From assembly GCA_023079485.1 (NCBI GenBank), contig CM041083.1:108975554-109039553 (forward strand): a DNA stretch of 64,000 nt, given 5' to 3'. Each line of letters starts with the position of its first letter. Position 1 is the stretch's first letter. The notes below the pieces were generated by a model that saw nothing but the letters and a program-made list of their open reading frames with translations, was not told where the DNA came from and did not search any database. The stretch is from Archilochus colubris (Eukaryota > Chordata > Aves > Apodiformes > Trochilidae). A program made the position numbers and the translations under genes. Below are positions 37,124 through 50,096 of the stretch, piece by piece.

Positions 37124-37539
37124 TGCACAAGATGGATCTATTTCCTCCTTCCAGCTCCTGGAAATTTTGCAACACCGCAGCATCCAGGACACTGCAATCC
37201 TATCAGAGGGAATAACAGTGCAGCCCACAAGGGTGTACAGGTAGATTTGCAGTTACATACAAGATTCACACACCTTCCACAGTACCCACCTTTCTCTAGC
37301 AAATCTGTAGCTTCTCCCCAACACTTATAGGGCCATCCATCCCTACCCACCTGAGAAACACTTCAGGTCCTCGTGCCACTTTAAAAAGCAATGCTCATGC
37401 AGTGGGATACACTGATTTCTTCCCAAAAGCAGCCGTTTGATCTGATCATAAAGCAGAAATTTAGTTCTCTTCCAAACATCATGTATCATGCGGTTTTGAA
37501 GTGGAAAACGCAGCAAACCCTCCCCAAACACTATAAAAC

Positions 37540-38310
37540 CAAGTTTATTCTCCCAGATGCAGCTGCCTTGGGCTCACACCCAGCCCAAAAGAGCAAGCAA
37601 ACACTGGCACGGCTGTAACAGCAAACAAAACCTGGCAGGCAGAGCTCCAGCTCCCTCTTCTCCTCCATCATTTCAGCTCTGCAGCTCGGCAGCTCCGTGC
37701 CCCTCGCTGCCTCCTAAACCCTCCACCACCCTCTTGCTCTCGTCCCCTGAGTTGGTACAGACCTGGCAGCAGCACCCTGCTGGGCGCAGGGCTCCAGCTC
37801 CTCCTGGCCACAGAGAATTAAGGAGATGTGAGCCCTGAAAAAGCCCCCCTGGCAAGAGGGTCAGAGCGGTCAGAGGTTGGCTCCTGGCTCCTGGCTCCTG
37901 CAGGGACAGGGCTGTCACTGTCCCCCTGCCCTGGGATCAGTGGGAAGGTGAGAGGCAAACAGGGAAACACCCGGACTCAATGGGCTGGGGGAGGGCAGGA
38001 GCCCGTGGCGTGGGTGCCGTGGGCCGGGCTCCCGCTGCAGGTGCCGGCTCCAGCCCTGGGCTCATGGGTGGGAGGTGCTGAGGGGACAGGAGGGCAGCTC
38101 CAGGGTTGGCACCTGGGCTGTGGGTGCCACAGGCCTCGGCACAGCAGGATGCTCAAAGGGAGCAGGAGGAGGATGCCGGGGTTTTGGCAGTCCTGCTGCC
38201 CCAGGTTGCTTTCCCTGCCCACCCCACAGGAGCTGCCCTTGCATCCCTGAGACCCTGTCACCACCCTGCATGTTGGGTCTAGACAAGGGACCACATTTGT
38301 GGAGGTAGGT
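37540..38310. promoter_or_regulatory. GC-rich, CpG-containing island, possible promoter or 5' exon
   Basis: This block is clearly richer in G and C, and in CpG, than its surroundings (for example GCCGTGGGCCGGGCTCCCGC and GAGCGGTCAG). It lies 6.5 kb upstream of the KCNE1 coding exon in KCNE1's direction. Good plus-strand donors occur in it (GGGAAG followed by GTGAGA at 37946, GTGGAG followed by GTAGGT at about 38305). Open frames over it are not recognisable proteins. It could be a promoter or first exon for KCNE1 or for a plus-strand transcript, or simply GC-rich sequence. Confidence 0.3.
37879..37899. repeat. (GGCTCCT)3 repeat in the GC-rich island
   Basis: Three exact copies of the 7-mer GGCTCCT lie in the middle of the GC-rich block at 37.5-38.3 kb. 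Confidence 0.85.
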
Positions 38311-38376
38311 GCATGTGGAGGCATTTTTAGAAACAGCAATAGTGTCAGAGGATTTTGCTTCTAGGAGCTGTTATGA

Positions 38377-38413
38377 TGTCAGGTGAGGTCCATCTTCCAG
38401 TGACATCACAGGT
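38377..38413 (+). repeat. Dispersed duplicated module, second copy
   Basis: TGTCAGGTGAGGTCCATCTT and the following bases match 43424-43460 with a single mismatch. Both copies are preceded by GAGCTG. This ties the 38 kb region to the duplication at 43.4 kb. Confidence 0.85.
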
Positions 38414-40541
38414 GTCAGGAGGAAGGGGGAAGCATTTCCAGGGCTGCCCCTTGAGCCCAACACAAACAGCTCAATACAGGGGGTACTGGATAACTCCTAC
38501 CCATCACCTGAAAAGAAAAAATATTAAAAAAATCCAAAATAAACCTTAAAACCTCATTTCCATTTGAGAAAGATGTGTCTGTAATCACCAGTTAGCCAAA
38601 GGGAGGGTTCATTAATACCCACCTGGAACCTAAAAAATTAGTTTATTGGCTTTGCAAGGCAGTGGCATTTAAACTCATTCAAAGGATGCCAGTGACGTGG
38701 GGTAATGTGTCCTCAGCATCCTCAGGGCTATGGCAGACTCACACTGGTGCCTGGTGTGACTCGGGCAGTTCCCTGCCCTGGGACACTTAGGAGTCTGCAG
38801 CAAGCAGGGACAGCCCCTCCCCAGCTTTACCAGGGGCTGGTGCTAGGATGGCTGCCATAGAGGAGAATTTAGGTGGTGGGTGAGGTACTGAAATGAATGG
38901 ATGAAAGCAGCATCGTGTTATTTTCTGCTGTGCCCATTTTCAGGAGCTTTATTCTGTGCTGTTTTCATTGCCCCTGACAATTGCAGCACCCGAATGAGAG
39001 AGCAGGCAGTTAACAAAATGAAATAATTCTCCAGACTGGCTTGAGGTGGGGAGATTCCCACAACAGATTTCCCTGGAAGAGGGGGTGGGCAGCTCCAGTG
39101 GCTGTCCTGAGCTGTGCCCAAGGCCTTGGAAATTGCTTCTGGTCCATAGCCTGTATGCTGCTGGGGGCTCAGTTTGTCTCATTCAGGCCAGCAAAATTAA
39201 GTTTCACTTTGCTTCTAGGAAGCCTTGAGATAGATCTGATGCTTTTTGCTTTCAAGAACACCCTAATACCCTCAGAGCATACCCCTTTGAGATGTTTAAG
39301 TTGCATTTTAATGCCTGCCATGAGGCACAGTGTTTGTAGGGCCAAGGAAGAGGATGAAGCTGAAGAGATGGTCCAAGTTCAGAGGAAGACTTTGTTGCAG
39401 TCTGGGCCTGCTGGCAATGTAGAAGGATCAAAAATAGGATTAAGTCAGTGAAGGGTTGCACCTCACTCTGGGACATTTGATCATGCTGAAAGGTGCTGCC
39501 CCAAGGCTGGAGAGAATACAAATTGGGGTGAGAGAGGAGGAAGAAAAGGACAAGAGGAGAGCATGCATAGCCAGTGACAGCAGCAAGTGAGCAATCAGGC
39601 CCTGCTTCCTCCTCAGAGAAATTTGGGACATAATTAGATCATATCACTTCTTGGCCTAGCCTTCCTCTTCCCATGGCTGAACACCCATGAAGGTGTTGGG
39701 AAAGAGGAGCATCACTTCAGTGTTGTCCTGGCAGCCATGCCCCTCCTTTGGGTGAGAGGCAGGCACGGGGAGGGAGGTGCTGGGACATGGGGCAGGTTGG
39801 GCAACAGTGCCCCAAGGAAGGCATTTGGACCCAACGCTTAGCAGCAGCAGCCCCATTTCTTGCCACCTGCTCCCAAAGCAGGGCTCTCTCCTTGCATGAA
39901 GGATGTTGGGCCATGGAGAGAGCCTGAGCCTTGCTGAGCAACATCACCAACCCTGTGCTGAAAAAGGAAATAGACTGTCCCTGGGAAGGCAGGGGCACAT
40001 CATGTGGTGGGTGACAAATCCCTTAGCACCACCCAGGCATGTAAAGGGTGGGGCATCAACCTCCCATCCCAAGTGCAGTGGGGAACTAAGCAACCCAATA
40101 AAGGATGAGATGACTCCCTGGCAGGGAATGAACCCCTTCTACAGTGGGAAGAGGAACGAGCCTTCCTGCAGCCCTCTAGAAACACCATTTTGCCTCTTGT
40201 TATATCACAGAAAGCTGATATTCAGTCATATCCCTAATATCAGCATGAGATCTGTGAGCAGAATCCTGTCAGGTAACATCCTATGATGGGGAAGAAAAAT
40301 GTGAATAGAGTGACCAAGCCCTGCTTTCTCTCACCCCATAGCCTCATCTCACCACTGAGCACTAGGTTAACCTCCAGCAAAATTGCTCCAGTTGTTGCAC
40401 CTCCAGAGTGGGCTAAGCCAAAGCAGGAATTGTTTTTAAGGAATCTCCATGTCTGTGTGGTACCCCACTTTCCCCACTATCACACCTGCGTGGCTCCATT
40501 GCAGCCAAGAGGACCATTATGTCTTCATTAGGCAAGAGAAC

Positions 40542-40544
<3 letters not shown>

Positions 40545-40585
<41 letters not shown>
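40545..40585. repeat. (TA)n dinucleotide repeat
   Basis: About 20 uninterrupted TA units are followed by GGGG and a short T run. Confidence 0.97.
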
Positions 40586-40588
<3 letters not shown>

Positions 40589-41177
40589 GGTTTTTTTAGT
40601 TTTAGAAGCATCTGTGTAACTTCTATTTGACTTTGGTGGGACTTGAGAGGGAGTCTGATAACGTGATTGGTTTTTTTATATCACAATGGTATCATACAAA
40701 GGCTAGGCTCAAAGCTACAAAACCACCCTGGGAAAGAAGTTTCTTTGCCCTCCCAGATCTGTCAGTAGCCAAAGGTTTAATTTTATTCAATGCAGTGATG
40801 ACATGTAGAGTGATATGATCTCTCAGAAGGTAAATAAAGGTTTCCTCTGGAAGGTGAGAGTTTGCAGATCTCTTGAAACCATTTTCCTGATGGAGGTGTG
40901 GAGGTCTTTTGTTTTTAAATTGATCTTAGTGTTCTTTTGAGGAAAGAAATACTGAAGCAGGTATGGGGAGTAGAAAATACAATTTACTCTTTCAATGAAT
41001 CAACATTCTCTCATAGAAAACTTACTGCTGAAAAAGTTAGATGAAGTCTAACATATTTTTATCCAGATCATCCATTTGGCAATTTCCCATATGCATCATG
41101 TTAATCCCTCCAAATCAGGGGAAATCACCAGAAAGTCATACAAAGCCTTACTTGCAGAACTGTGCTGGGCTTCTGAG

Positions 41178-41225
41178 CAAGAAATGAACCTGCTGGGCTC
41201 AGAAATGAAATGAACCTGGGCTCAG
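41178..41225. repeat. Imperfect short tandem repeat
   Basis: GAAATGAACCTGCTGGGCTCA is followed by a variant with a duplicated GAAAT and a shortened CTGGGCTCAG. It looks like a recent slippage product. Confidence 0.7.
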
Positions 41226-43423
41226 AGCAGCAAAAGGAGAGGGAGAAACAACTCAGAAGGTGCCTTTGGTTTCCGCTAATCCCACAGTGACCTGTGCTGG
41301 GCTCAGCTCATGGCAGGCACCAGGCTGTAGCTGCCTGCTCCTCTCTGCTTCCTTACATCTGAGCCATGGGGAGAGGGGAACAAAAATGGGTTTGAGCCCT
41401 TCTCCAGCTCTGTCCCCCACACCAAGGGTGACTTCCTACCAAATGGCTCTATTGCCAGCCTATTTGGGGCATGACCTTCGATTCAGCCTGAATGCTGTAG
41501 AAGTGACCTTGGATTTGGCAGTTATCCAAATCACCTTTCCAAGGATGGGCTTTCAGGAAAACCACAGCACTGGCTTTCTGTAAACAAAGCCTAAGTCAGT
41601 GAGTCAAAAATACAAGTACTCAGAATCACAGGTAACATTTTGCAAACCTGGCCAAGAGGGTAATTCTAATTCACTTGCTGATATCACCGATCCAAGCACA
41701 TCCAATTCCAAAAAGCAGGGATGTGGACCACCTCCTCCCCTACATCCCACAGCCCATGCTATTATGCAACTGCAAAGTAAAGGTTTACTTGTGTGCAGCA
41801 GCAGCAGGAGTGATGCCACAGGTCAGGGATGCAGCTGGCACAGACCAATGGAGCTGCAGAGAAAGCAGCAGAAGTGTGTGGATTGACACCAGCTGGAGAA
41901 ATTGGCTTGCCATTTGCAGCCTGGCAGTGAAATACAACTAAGTCCACAAAAAAACACAATGTGAAATTAAAAATGTGCTGACACCTGCAGCGTTTGGAAA
42001 AGACACTGGATAGAAATGCTTCCGACCCCTATAACAAGGTTAAATGCAATTCCCTTACCAAAGTGTAATTCATAGATGCTGGCAGAGACACAAAGGCTGC
42101 AGTATTATATTTTGATGATGATGATTCAGATGAATCATCTCCAATCAGCAAGCACTCATTGCTTTAGTGACCAGACAGGAGAAATTTTGTTTAGCAGCGA
42201 CTGATGCTGCAGTTTATTCTTCTGACCATTCAGCAGGCATCACGGGAAGGCTGTACCATTAGCTACAAATTGACACCCACTCCAGACTATGTCTTTTGAG
42301 AGCAAGCCGTGGTTACCAGCTCCTGCATCACCTCTGCTGTGGCTTCTGCACTTCTCCAGTTTCAAGTGATCTGCAGCAGGGTGCCTGCAGGGAAAGGAAA
42401 GGACAGACTGCTCCTCTCACCCCCATGCAGCACAGCTCTATTGTCCCCACCACTCAGTCCCCCAGGGCACTACTACAAACACACATGTGTGTGAAAGCAG
42501 CATGGTTACCCCTAACAATGAGCAGAACCTCATTAAAATATCACAGTCACACTCCACAGGTACATGGAGACAGTCATAAATTTCCCGGACACGTTCCCAC
42601 TGGCTAGCAATGTTATTTCACAATTGCCCCAATCTTGCTGGGATATGAGCAATTCCTGGGAAAGGAGCACAAATAATCACTTTAAATGGTCTTGGCTCTG
42701 TGCTGGGTATGCAGGTGGCCACGGCTCAGTAGCCACAAAAGTAACATTGGCTCTTGGCATACAGCAGCAGGGCACATTGCTCACAAAACATTCAATTCCC
42801 TTTCTTAACAAATGATAGGGCTTTTTCCTCAAAAGGGTAGAGTCTGGTATGTAAATAACAGGATTGATGTTTTTTTTTGTTTTACCCACCATGAGCATTC
42901 AGTCCTGTGAACAGATATTTCTTAAAGATGGTGTTTACATGGGTAACAGTCTCCCAATGGTCCCCTCACCCTGAAGCCAACCCAAGGACAGGAGACCAAG
43001 TTTTGCCCCAGGCAGCAGTACAAAAGCCCAAGTCATGGCAGAGCCATCTCATTTCTTCTTTCCTGCTACCAAGAGGAGAGAACCTGCCTGTGTCCATGCT
43101 GCTCCCCTCTCCACATATTTTAAAGGCACATTAATTAAGGGAAGGAATAACTATCATGTGTTTCCCCGAGACAGAGCAGTGATACAGAGAGCTTTTTTGC
43201 TTGGACAGGTTTTTCCACTTTTCTCGAACTTTTTTCCATGCAGGGATAGATCAGGATCTGAGTCTGCTCTGGACCACCTCCCCCAACATTTAAAACTGGC
43301 TCAGGCAGGTGTGTGCTGCCTTGGGCTGCACTACCAGAGGTACCCACATGGCTAACAGCATCCCTCCCCCAGCACACATCCTTCACACATCCTCCCTATG
43401 CCAGTCACAGGGCACCTTAGAGC

Positions 43424-43667
43424 TGTCAGGTGAGGTCCATCTTCCAGTGACAACACAGGTGGAAGAGGGCTGAGGAAAAACCTGTGCTGCCCTAGTAGCA
43501 AAAGTTAACACAGCACATTGCCCACCTCTCCACATTTTCTGCCAACAACATGCTTCCATGCTTCTCTCCCACCTTAAAGCCATAGATCTACTGACCTCCC
43601 TGACTCATTTTCCTGGCTATTCATTACAGTGATGAGTAGGTCAGAAAATTTTCTGGAAGCCAGAGCA
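43424..43667 (+). repeat. Dispersed duplicated segment, copy 2 (with the linked module)
   Basis: Positions 43510-43667 repeat the 36974-37123 segment, with an extra 8 bases that duplicate the ATGCTTCC motif. Positions 43424-43460 repeat a 37-base module also found at 38377-38413. The two modules are adjacent here but 1.25 kb apart and in the opposite order near 37-38 kb. Confidence 0.9.
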
Positions 43668-46600
43668 GAGGCTGGTTCCTCACTCCACTTGGGCCATGGA
43701 TGCTGCCTAAAAGATCTGCAAAGGTGTGGCTGTTCATATCTGACACAGATCACTTGTTCCTCAGGAGGAATGTGTCTGCATGTGCCAAGGTGAGGGAAGG
43801 CACAGTGCAGAGGGGGAGGCAGAAGTTTCCCAGCCGTGCCTCGCAAAGAGCAGCTCCAGAGCTGATTCACAGATCAGGGCAACCTACCCTGTGCTCTGCC
43901 TTTGCTGGCACCATCAGCTCCTCATCCATCTGGAAAATTAAGGCAAGAAGCAGAAACAGATGAGAGGGGGTAGCATTGCCTCTCTGCCATCTCCCCTCAG
44001 CACCTATCCATGGGAAGAGATGTCCAGAGCCCCGCTCTGCCAAGCACCCAGGATCGCATCCTGCCACAGGCAATAGGTGTCTGACCCTGCAGGCACTGAT
44101 GGTTGAGGGACCCCATCCTACCATCAAGATGATATTCCTGAAACATTCACTGTGTGTACAGATGGAGATTTCTTTGTTTCACTTTGCACACCCAAGAAAC
44201 ATACACAGTATTAATTCTTCTGAAGAGATTATATGGTTTTACTTTCTTCAGAACATTCTGCTCCTTAGAATGATGACTTGGGACTGAAAGTCACTTAAAC
44301 CTTTAAAAGTTTTCTAGAACATTCTGGCATGTTGACCAAACCCATCCAAAACAGCAGTTTATGTAGAAGAAAAATAAAAGTTAGCTGCTGCCTACCCTCT
44401 CTGCTCAGATGCCCAGCCCAACCTACTTCTTCCTGCCCAGTTTGTTTATGCCCTGGCAGGGGCACATGTGCACACCCAGAGCTGCCCACAGCAGTTTGGT
44501 GACTTGCTCCTGCCAGCCCCAGCTGCCCCCTGCTTGTGTCCCTGGCAGCACTGCTCAGAGTCACACCTGTGTCTCAGCTCCCAGTCCATGTCCTCCATGT
44601 GACCACCAGCTCACCACACTCAAGGCTGCCCAGAAAGGCAGCAGCATCCTTGCCCTGATCCCCATCATTCAAAGCCTTGGAGATGCAGGAGGCAAGTGTT
44701 GGGGCAAAATGTCTCTTTGTCTCAGAGCATGCCAAGGCTTCTCCACTCACCTCCTAAGACACAGCCCCTCACATGAAGCTGCTGCTCTTGCCACATGCAT
44801 TGGGAGCTCTCCTCCTGCGGAGGTGTCGTGTCATCCCCCTGGCTCCACAGGGAAGTGAAAATGGTCTCCTCTTTTTGCAAACTGTCCTGGGAGGGGAGAG
44901 ACTTGAATTGCAGTGTTTGCCTCAATTTTTGTACTCAGCAGAGTGACACAAACCTGAGCTGCCATGGAACTGCTGAGGCACACCCAGCCTGCAAAGTGCT
45001 GCCTTGGAAAGCAGGTGGTATGGTTGGCAAATTTTTGAGGATGCAACAAATCTTCATCTTACATTTCTTACATAAGTGCTATAACCTCTTGATGCCACCG
45101 CCAGTGATTTAAATGCAAGCAGTCAAAATGTTTTCCAAGAAGTTCAGTCCAGCTTGTTTTGGTGCATCCTGCAAATTCCTGTCAGGCTGTATGCCCACCT
45201 CTGGGGTTTAGGCAGAGGAAGGATGGCAGAGACTTTGGATCCCAAGCTCAGACTTTCTCCCCAGGACTGAGTCTCCTGTGCACCCTACTGCAAGCTATCT
45301 CTTGGAAGCTTCTGAGCAAGGCTGGGCTCTTCCAGGGCTTGACAGAAACTGGGCAGCACTCACTTGGATCACTGTTTTGGTTGAGCACACTAGAAGTTCT
45401 CAGCTACTATGGAGAAAGGTGAGGACGAGCATCCTGGATGTCTGCAACACTGGTTTGCAGCCAGAAGGAGCCATCTTCTCCAGAGTCTCTGCACAGATGT
45501 TCCACAGGTTGTCCATGGGGGATTAGGAAGCTGTTCAGTGTCATGGCTTACAAAATGGTGAGGCTACATGCATCTTTCAAAAGGCAGTATTATCTTGAGC
45601 AAAGTACTGCTAAAATAGCACTTCAGACATATTTCAAGAGATGATTTAAAGAAGTTGTCTGAAGAACTCTTTTAAACCAGGTAGAATTATGGAAGCTATA
45701 TACTCATAAGAATAAAATATAATGAGAAAAGAGACTATGAAAACAGGACAGTGGAAAAGCACCACGTACCCCTCTATGCTTTGATACTGCGGTCATGCTA
45801 GCACTAATTAGTGAGTGGAAAGTTCTGTAAATTTTCTCCTCCTTGGCAACCTACAGGAGTCAAAATCAATGTCATATTCCATTAGGAACTCAAAATGACA
45901 TTTCTCCAAAGAAAGCACACACAGATGCAGATTTCAGAGTGTACCAAGTACCAAATGAGAGCGTATGACTAAGCAGGATTCATTGTCACTTGTTCTGTCC
46001 AACCACTTAAGATAGAACAAAAACCACTACAAACCAACACCACTCCCTGCTTATATCTAAGGTCATATCTACAACTCACTGTGCAACCTCTGCTGCAGCA
46101 GTAAGCTGAACGATGGCAGATCCCATGCTATACCAACACAACTTGAGTGTAGCACCTAAAAGCAGGCAGCATATCCATGCCATGGTCAGTGGTTTGTGAC
46201 TCCTCTCCTTACAGCATGGCAGCACCTCTGGTCAAGCAGAGGGTTCCCAGACAATGCTCCTCTTCACTACCCCACCTCTCTGCAGAACCCAGCTCTTCTT
46301 CCCCTCACCTTAGGGGTGAAAAATATGGTCTTAACAAGCCCTAATCCTAACCTAATCAGGTGGCAAAACTCCAAGATTATATGCACAAAGCACATCTAAT
46401 CATACACCTCAGTATTGAAGAGCCTAATGATGTCCTAAAAGCACTCCACCCCAACCCCACAAAACCTGTGTGGGCAGCAGAGCTTTGGGAAGCCACCAAA
46501 GCACCAATTCAGTGTTGGAGATTTATTTATCATTCCAATGTTTACAGTATTGAAAACCTCATAGATTTACATTATTCCCCTGAAACTTTGGCTTTTCCTG

Positions 46601-48541
46601 CACTGAATCCAACTCAGAGAATATTTGATACCCATATTTTTATCAGCGTATTTCCCAGTACAACCAGGAGCAGAGATGCTTTATGCTCAGAAACCAGTTT
46701 CACTGGAAGTATTACCAGAAGAAAGAAAGATCAAAGATCCCTTAATAGCACAGAAGGAGCAATTTGTCAAAATGTTCCCTCTAATCTCCCAGGAATTTGC
46801 AATAAATTGCTACCTGAGGTGGGGAGAGGAGGGCCCTCCATTTGCTAGGAAGGACATTCTCAAAAATGCACCCATTCAGGAGACAAGTCAGATAACAGGG
46901 GAAGAAAACTTCACGTCCTGAGAAGTAAAACTGAGAAACACTTTTCCATTAATTTATCTAAATGAAAGCTGTCAGTTCTCTTTCTTGCCCATGCAACCCA
47001 CATCTTCCCTTCCTTGCACATCATGTAAGGTCCAGCCTTGTTGGTGTTATCAAGGTTGTCTTTCACAGGTCACACTAGTCCTGATTTTTCCTCCTTCTTC
47101 TAAAGAATCTGCACCTTCTACAGTGGGGCACTGATAAGCTTTTCTGTAGCAGAAGCTTCATGTATCTTCCTCCTGCAGCACTGCTTTTTCCCACCGAGCA
47201 AGCACCACATGCAAGCAATATAAGCAAATTGCCACCCTGCAGAAACCTCTGAGATCCTTTGTGTTTCTGGTTCACTGACCCAAAACAGAGAGAGAGGGCC
47301 GGGGCTGCCCTAGGGATGTGCTTTCTCTGGACATGCAGCTACAATCCCTGCAGCCTTTGCCAAAATACTGGCATGGATTTGCACTGCCCTGAGCATATCA
47401 CCTCCACTTACCCCCAATTTTGCATAGATTTAACCACATTAGCATGCATAAATATTCTCCCAGTTTGGTGGTAGGAAAGTCAACCTCGTTTACCACCTCA
47501 AGGGTGCAGCCAGGTCTTTTGCAGTTACTCCCCAAATACCTTCCTGAGCAGCAGCAGAGGAAAGGACTCTGCAGGGAAGCAGGTCTCTTCATCACCTCAC
47601 CCCAACAGCTTGGCCAGCACAAATCCTGGCTGCAATCAACCCAACAAAGGTCTGAGAAACAGAACATACAGCTCCTACTCTCTGACACCTGTCCTGCCCT
47701 ACTCTGCCTTGGGTTGTTGTCCCAAAAGACAGATCTATCACCCAGCGTGCAGTCAGCCTATCTAAGCACAGATGTGTTTACTGGGGATGTGTTTTTCTCT
47801 GATTCTTGACGTTTCATGTTATGTAAGCTCTATTTTTATTCTCTGTGGTTCTTTGTTCTCTTTTATGTGACTTTCTCCCAAAATTTTACTTATTTCAATT
47901 AATAACCGACATCAGGGTGAATGCTGAGCACAGTCCAGCCCTCTGGCCATCCCAGTATCCCACACCCATCTATACCTCTCACACCACGGCTCCAGCTTCC
48001 TTGTTCCTGCACTCTGGAAGCAGTGAGCAAGAAATCTGACCACTGCTCAATCCTTCTCAGAGTCAATGAGAAAAGGCTTTCTCTATTTGTAAGCTAAATC
48101 AGAAATCAAAGGCAAGAATGAGCCACATCACCTGTATTTTCTTCAATAGAAGTGATTCCACGGGGCCCTAAATATCAAATAGCTGCTTGGGCTATGTAGC
48201 AGCTTGTCTGTAGCTTTTTAAAAACTGAAAGGCAAAATACTTGATTAGTACATGAAGTTAGTACACATAGGTTATCTTTCTTATCAGATGACAACCTAGC
48301 AGAAAGAATTAAATCTTGTGGCTTAGGACCAGAAAATATAGAAAAGTCAGTGCAAAAGTGGCTTTACTCCACCTGGAGCCAGTGCTTTTCTGCCAGGCTC
48401 CTGCTTGCTTTGACACACACGTTTCACAGGAGAAAAAGCAAAAGGGCGTGAGCTGACTCAGAGGATGTGAATATCAGACAGAGCACTCAGCATCTTAAAA
48501 GCCTTGACGCAAAGGTACAAACTGTGATTCTTTTCTTCCAG

Positions 48542-48639
48542 GAAACCTTGACCAGCTCCTGCACGCAAACAGCCATAACCAGTCAATTCCATTTAACCCA
48601 GTATTTTGTGTGGTCAGAGCACATGTTTAAGAAACACAG
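48542..48639 (+). other. Candidate internal exon, 98 nt, plus strand
   Basis: The segment is preceded by a strong acceptor (TGATTCTTTTCTTCCAG) and followed by a near-consensus donor (ACACAG then GTAAGA). One of three frames is open throughout, leaving a 2-base phase at the end. No protein family is recognised, so it could belong to a non-coding RNA. It runs antisense to the presumed 5' introns of KCNE1. Confidence 0.3.
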
Positions 48640-50061
48640 GTAAGAAGCCAGTGTCAAGCTGAGCATCCTCTGACGCATCCTCTCAGCTAGCAGCACGTCA
48701 CAAGTCACTTCTTGCACAGCACCACATGTTGGTAGACAATTCCCTGTGCCTTGCTGAAGCTAAAGACAGTAGTGTTCTATGGGAATACACTAAAATTATG
48801 GAAGCATTTCCATAAACAAAAGTACATGTAGTAAAACAAATCCAGGGGTAGCACTGGATAAGCACAAATCTGGTTGTGAGTTTCAGCTTTGCCGTGGCAC
48901 CTGAGCCTACTCATTCAGTATCACACAGTACCTCTGGACTGTAAATGCAGAGAAAATGAAAAGATCATGACCATGGGTTTTTGTACAGCAGCACCACTAT
49001 TGCAGCTGCTTCTGAGTTCAGATCCATCCCATACAGCATCTCACACCATGCCCATCCCTGCTCCACTGCTAACTGCCCATCCTCTCCTCTGCTAACATGG
49101 CTGATACCTACTTTGTTCTCTGGGCCAGAGAAGAAACACGAGCTGCAGAGCCTTGAGCAGCAATTCTCTGCTTAACTTGTGGACAAGAAATCTAATTTTT
49201 ACAAAAAATCAATAACTAATTGTCTTCATTTTCAAATAAAATGGCTTTTTGTTTCATACCTATGTGGAGTTAGTGCCCCAGGCTGCCTGAAGACTACATG
49301 AGTGCATGCCAGCAATACAGCGTGTGGGAGCTAAGGGCTGTAGCAGCCTGCTTGCAAGCATGAAATTTGACTGGACCTGCCTTGGGCTGAGGTTATGCAA
49401 ATTTAATTGATCAGCATTTAATTCCTTACCTCAGAGCAGGGTCTCCAGCACCAAGGTGAGGAGGACAGCAGCAAAACAAGGCTTAATACCCAGGATCTAC
49501 TGGGTTGCTGTGTTCTTCAAGGGCAGTCCTTCTCTTCCTTATCTATCTCAGCATCCTGTGTCAACTGTAACTTCCTCGTGGCAGAGAGAGACCTCATCTC
49601 TCACTTACCTAGAAAACCTCTCACAGAGTTTAGGCATGATGTAATTAGAAGCAATGATGATAATAATTAATGGATTTTGAAGTTATCATCCATCTTTAGA
49701 GTGTTTAATGGATGACAGAGACATAGCCTCCTAGAACTGCCAGAGGCTGTAGCTCCACCTAATGACTTTCTGAAAGTGAGCCTCAAACACATGCTGAAAG
49801 AGATTAATCACAGCTAGATAGCCTGACAGTGCTCTCATCAAACTTCTGTCAGTTATCTGGAGACTTGAGCCTAAGGCAGAGCTGGAGAATACAAAAACTA
49901 ATGGATTACATGGCTAGTAGTCAAAGGCAGTGATGGGCAGAGTAATACTGAAGTGCAGCCCAAGAACTTCATGGTAGCGCACTGAAATAAGTGTCGTGAT
50001 GATTCATGACATCTACAGGCATCCTCAGAAACCAGCCCCTCAGAGTATTGTCCTATTTTAT

Positions 50062-50096
50062 TCTTTTCTTTTTTTTTTTCTTTTTTTTTTTTTTTT
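50062..50096. repeat. Poly(T) run
   Basis: A nearly pure 35-base T run with two interrupting C residues. Confidence 0.9.

Larger units (their letters stand above)
31313..48541. other. Non-coding sequence upstream of KCNE1
   Basis: This is probably KCNE1 5' introns and intergenic sequence. It contains the GC-rich island, the dispersed duplication and the TA repeat listed separately. The AT-rich patch at 32521-32630 is the most extreme base composition. No coding exon is recognised. Confidence 0.5.

Noticed and set aside
46360..46848. 162-codon plus-strand open frame
   Set aside because: Composition and lack of any recognisable motif indicate chance; no gene context.
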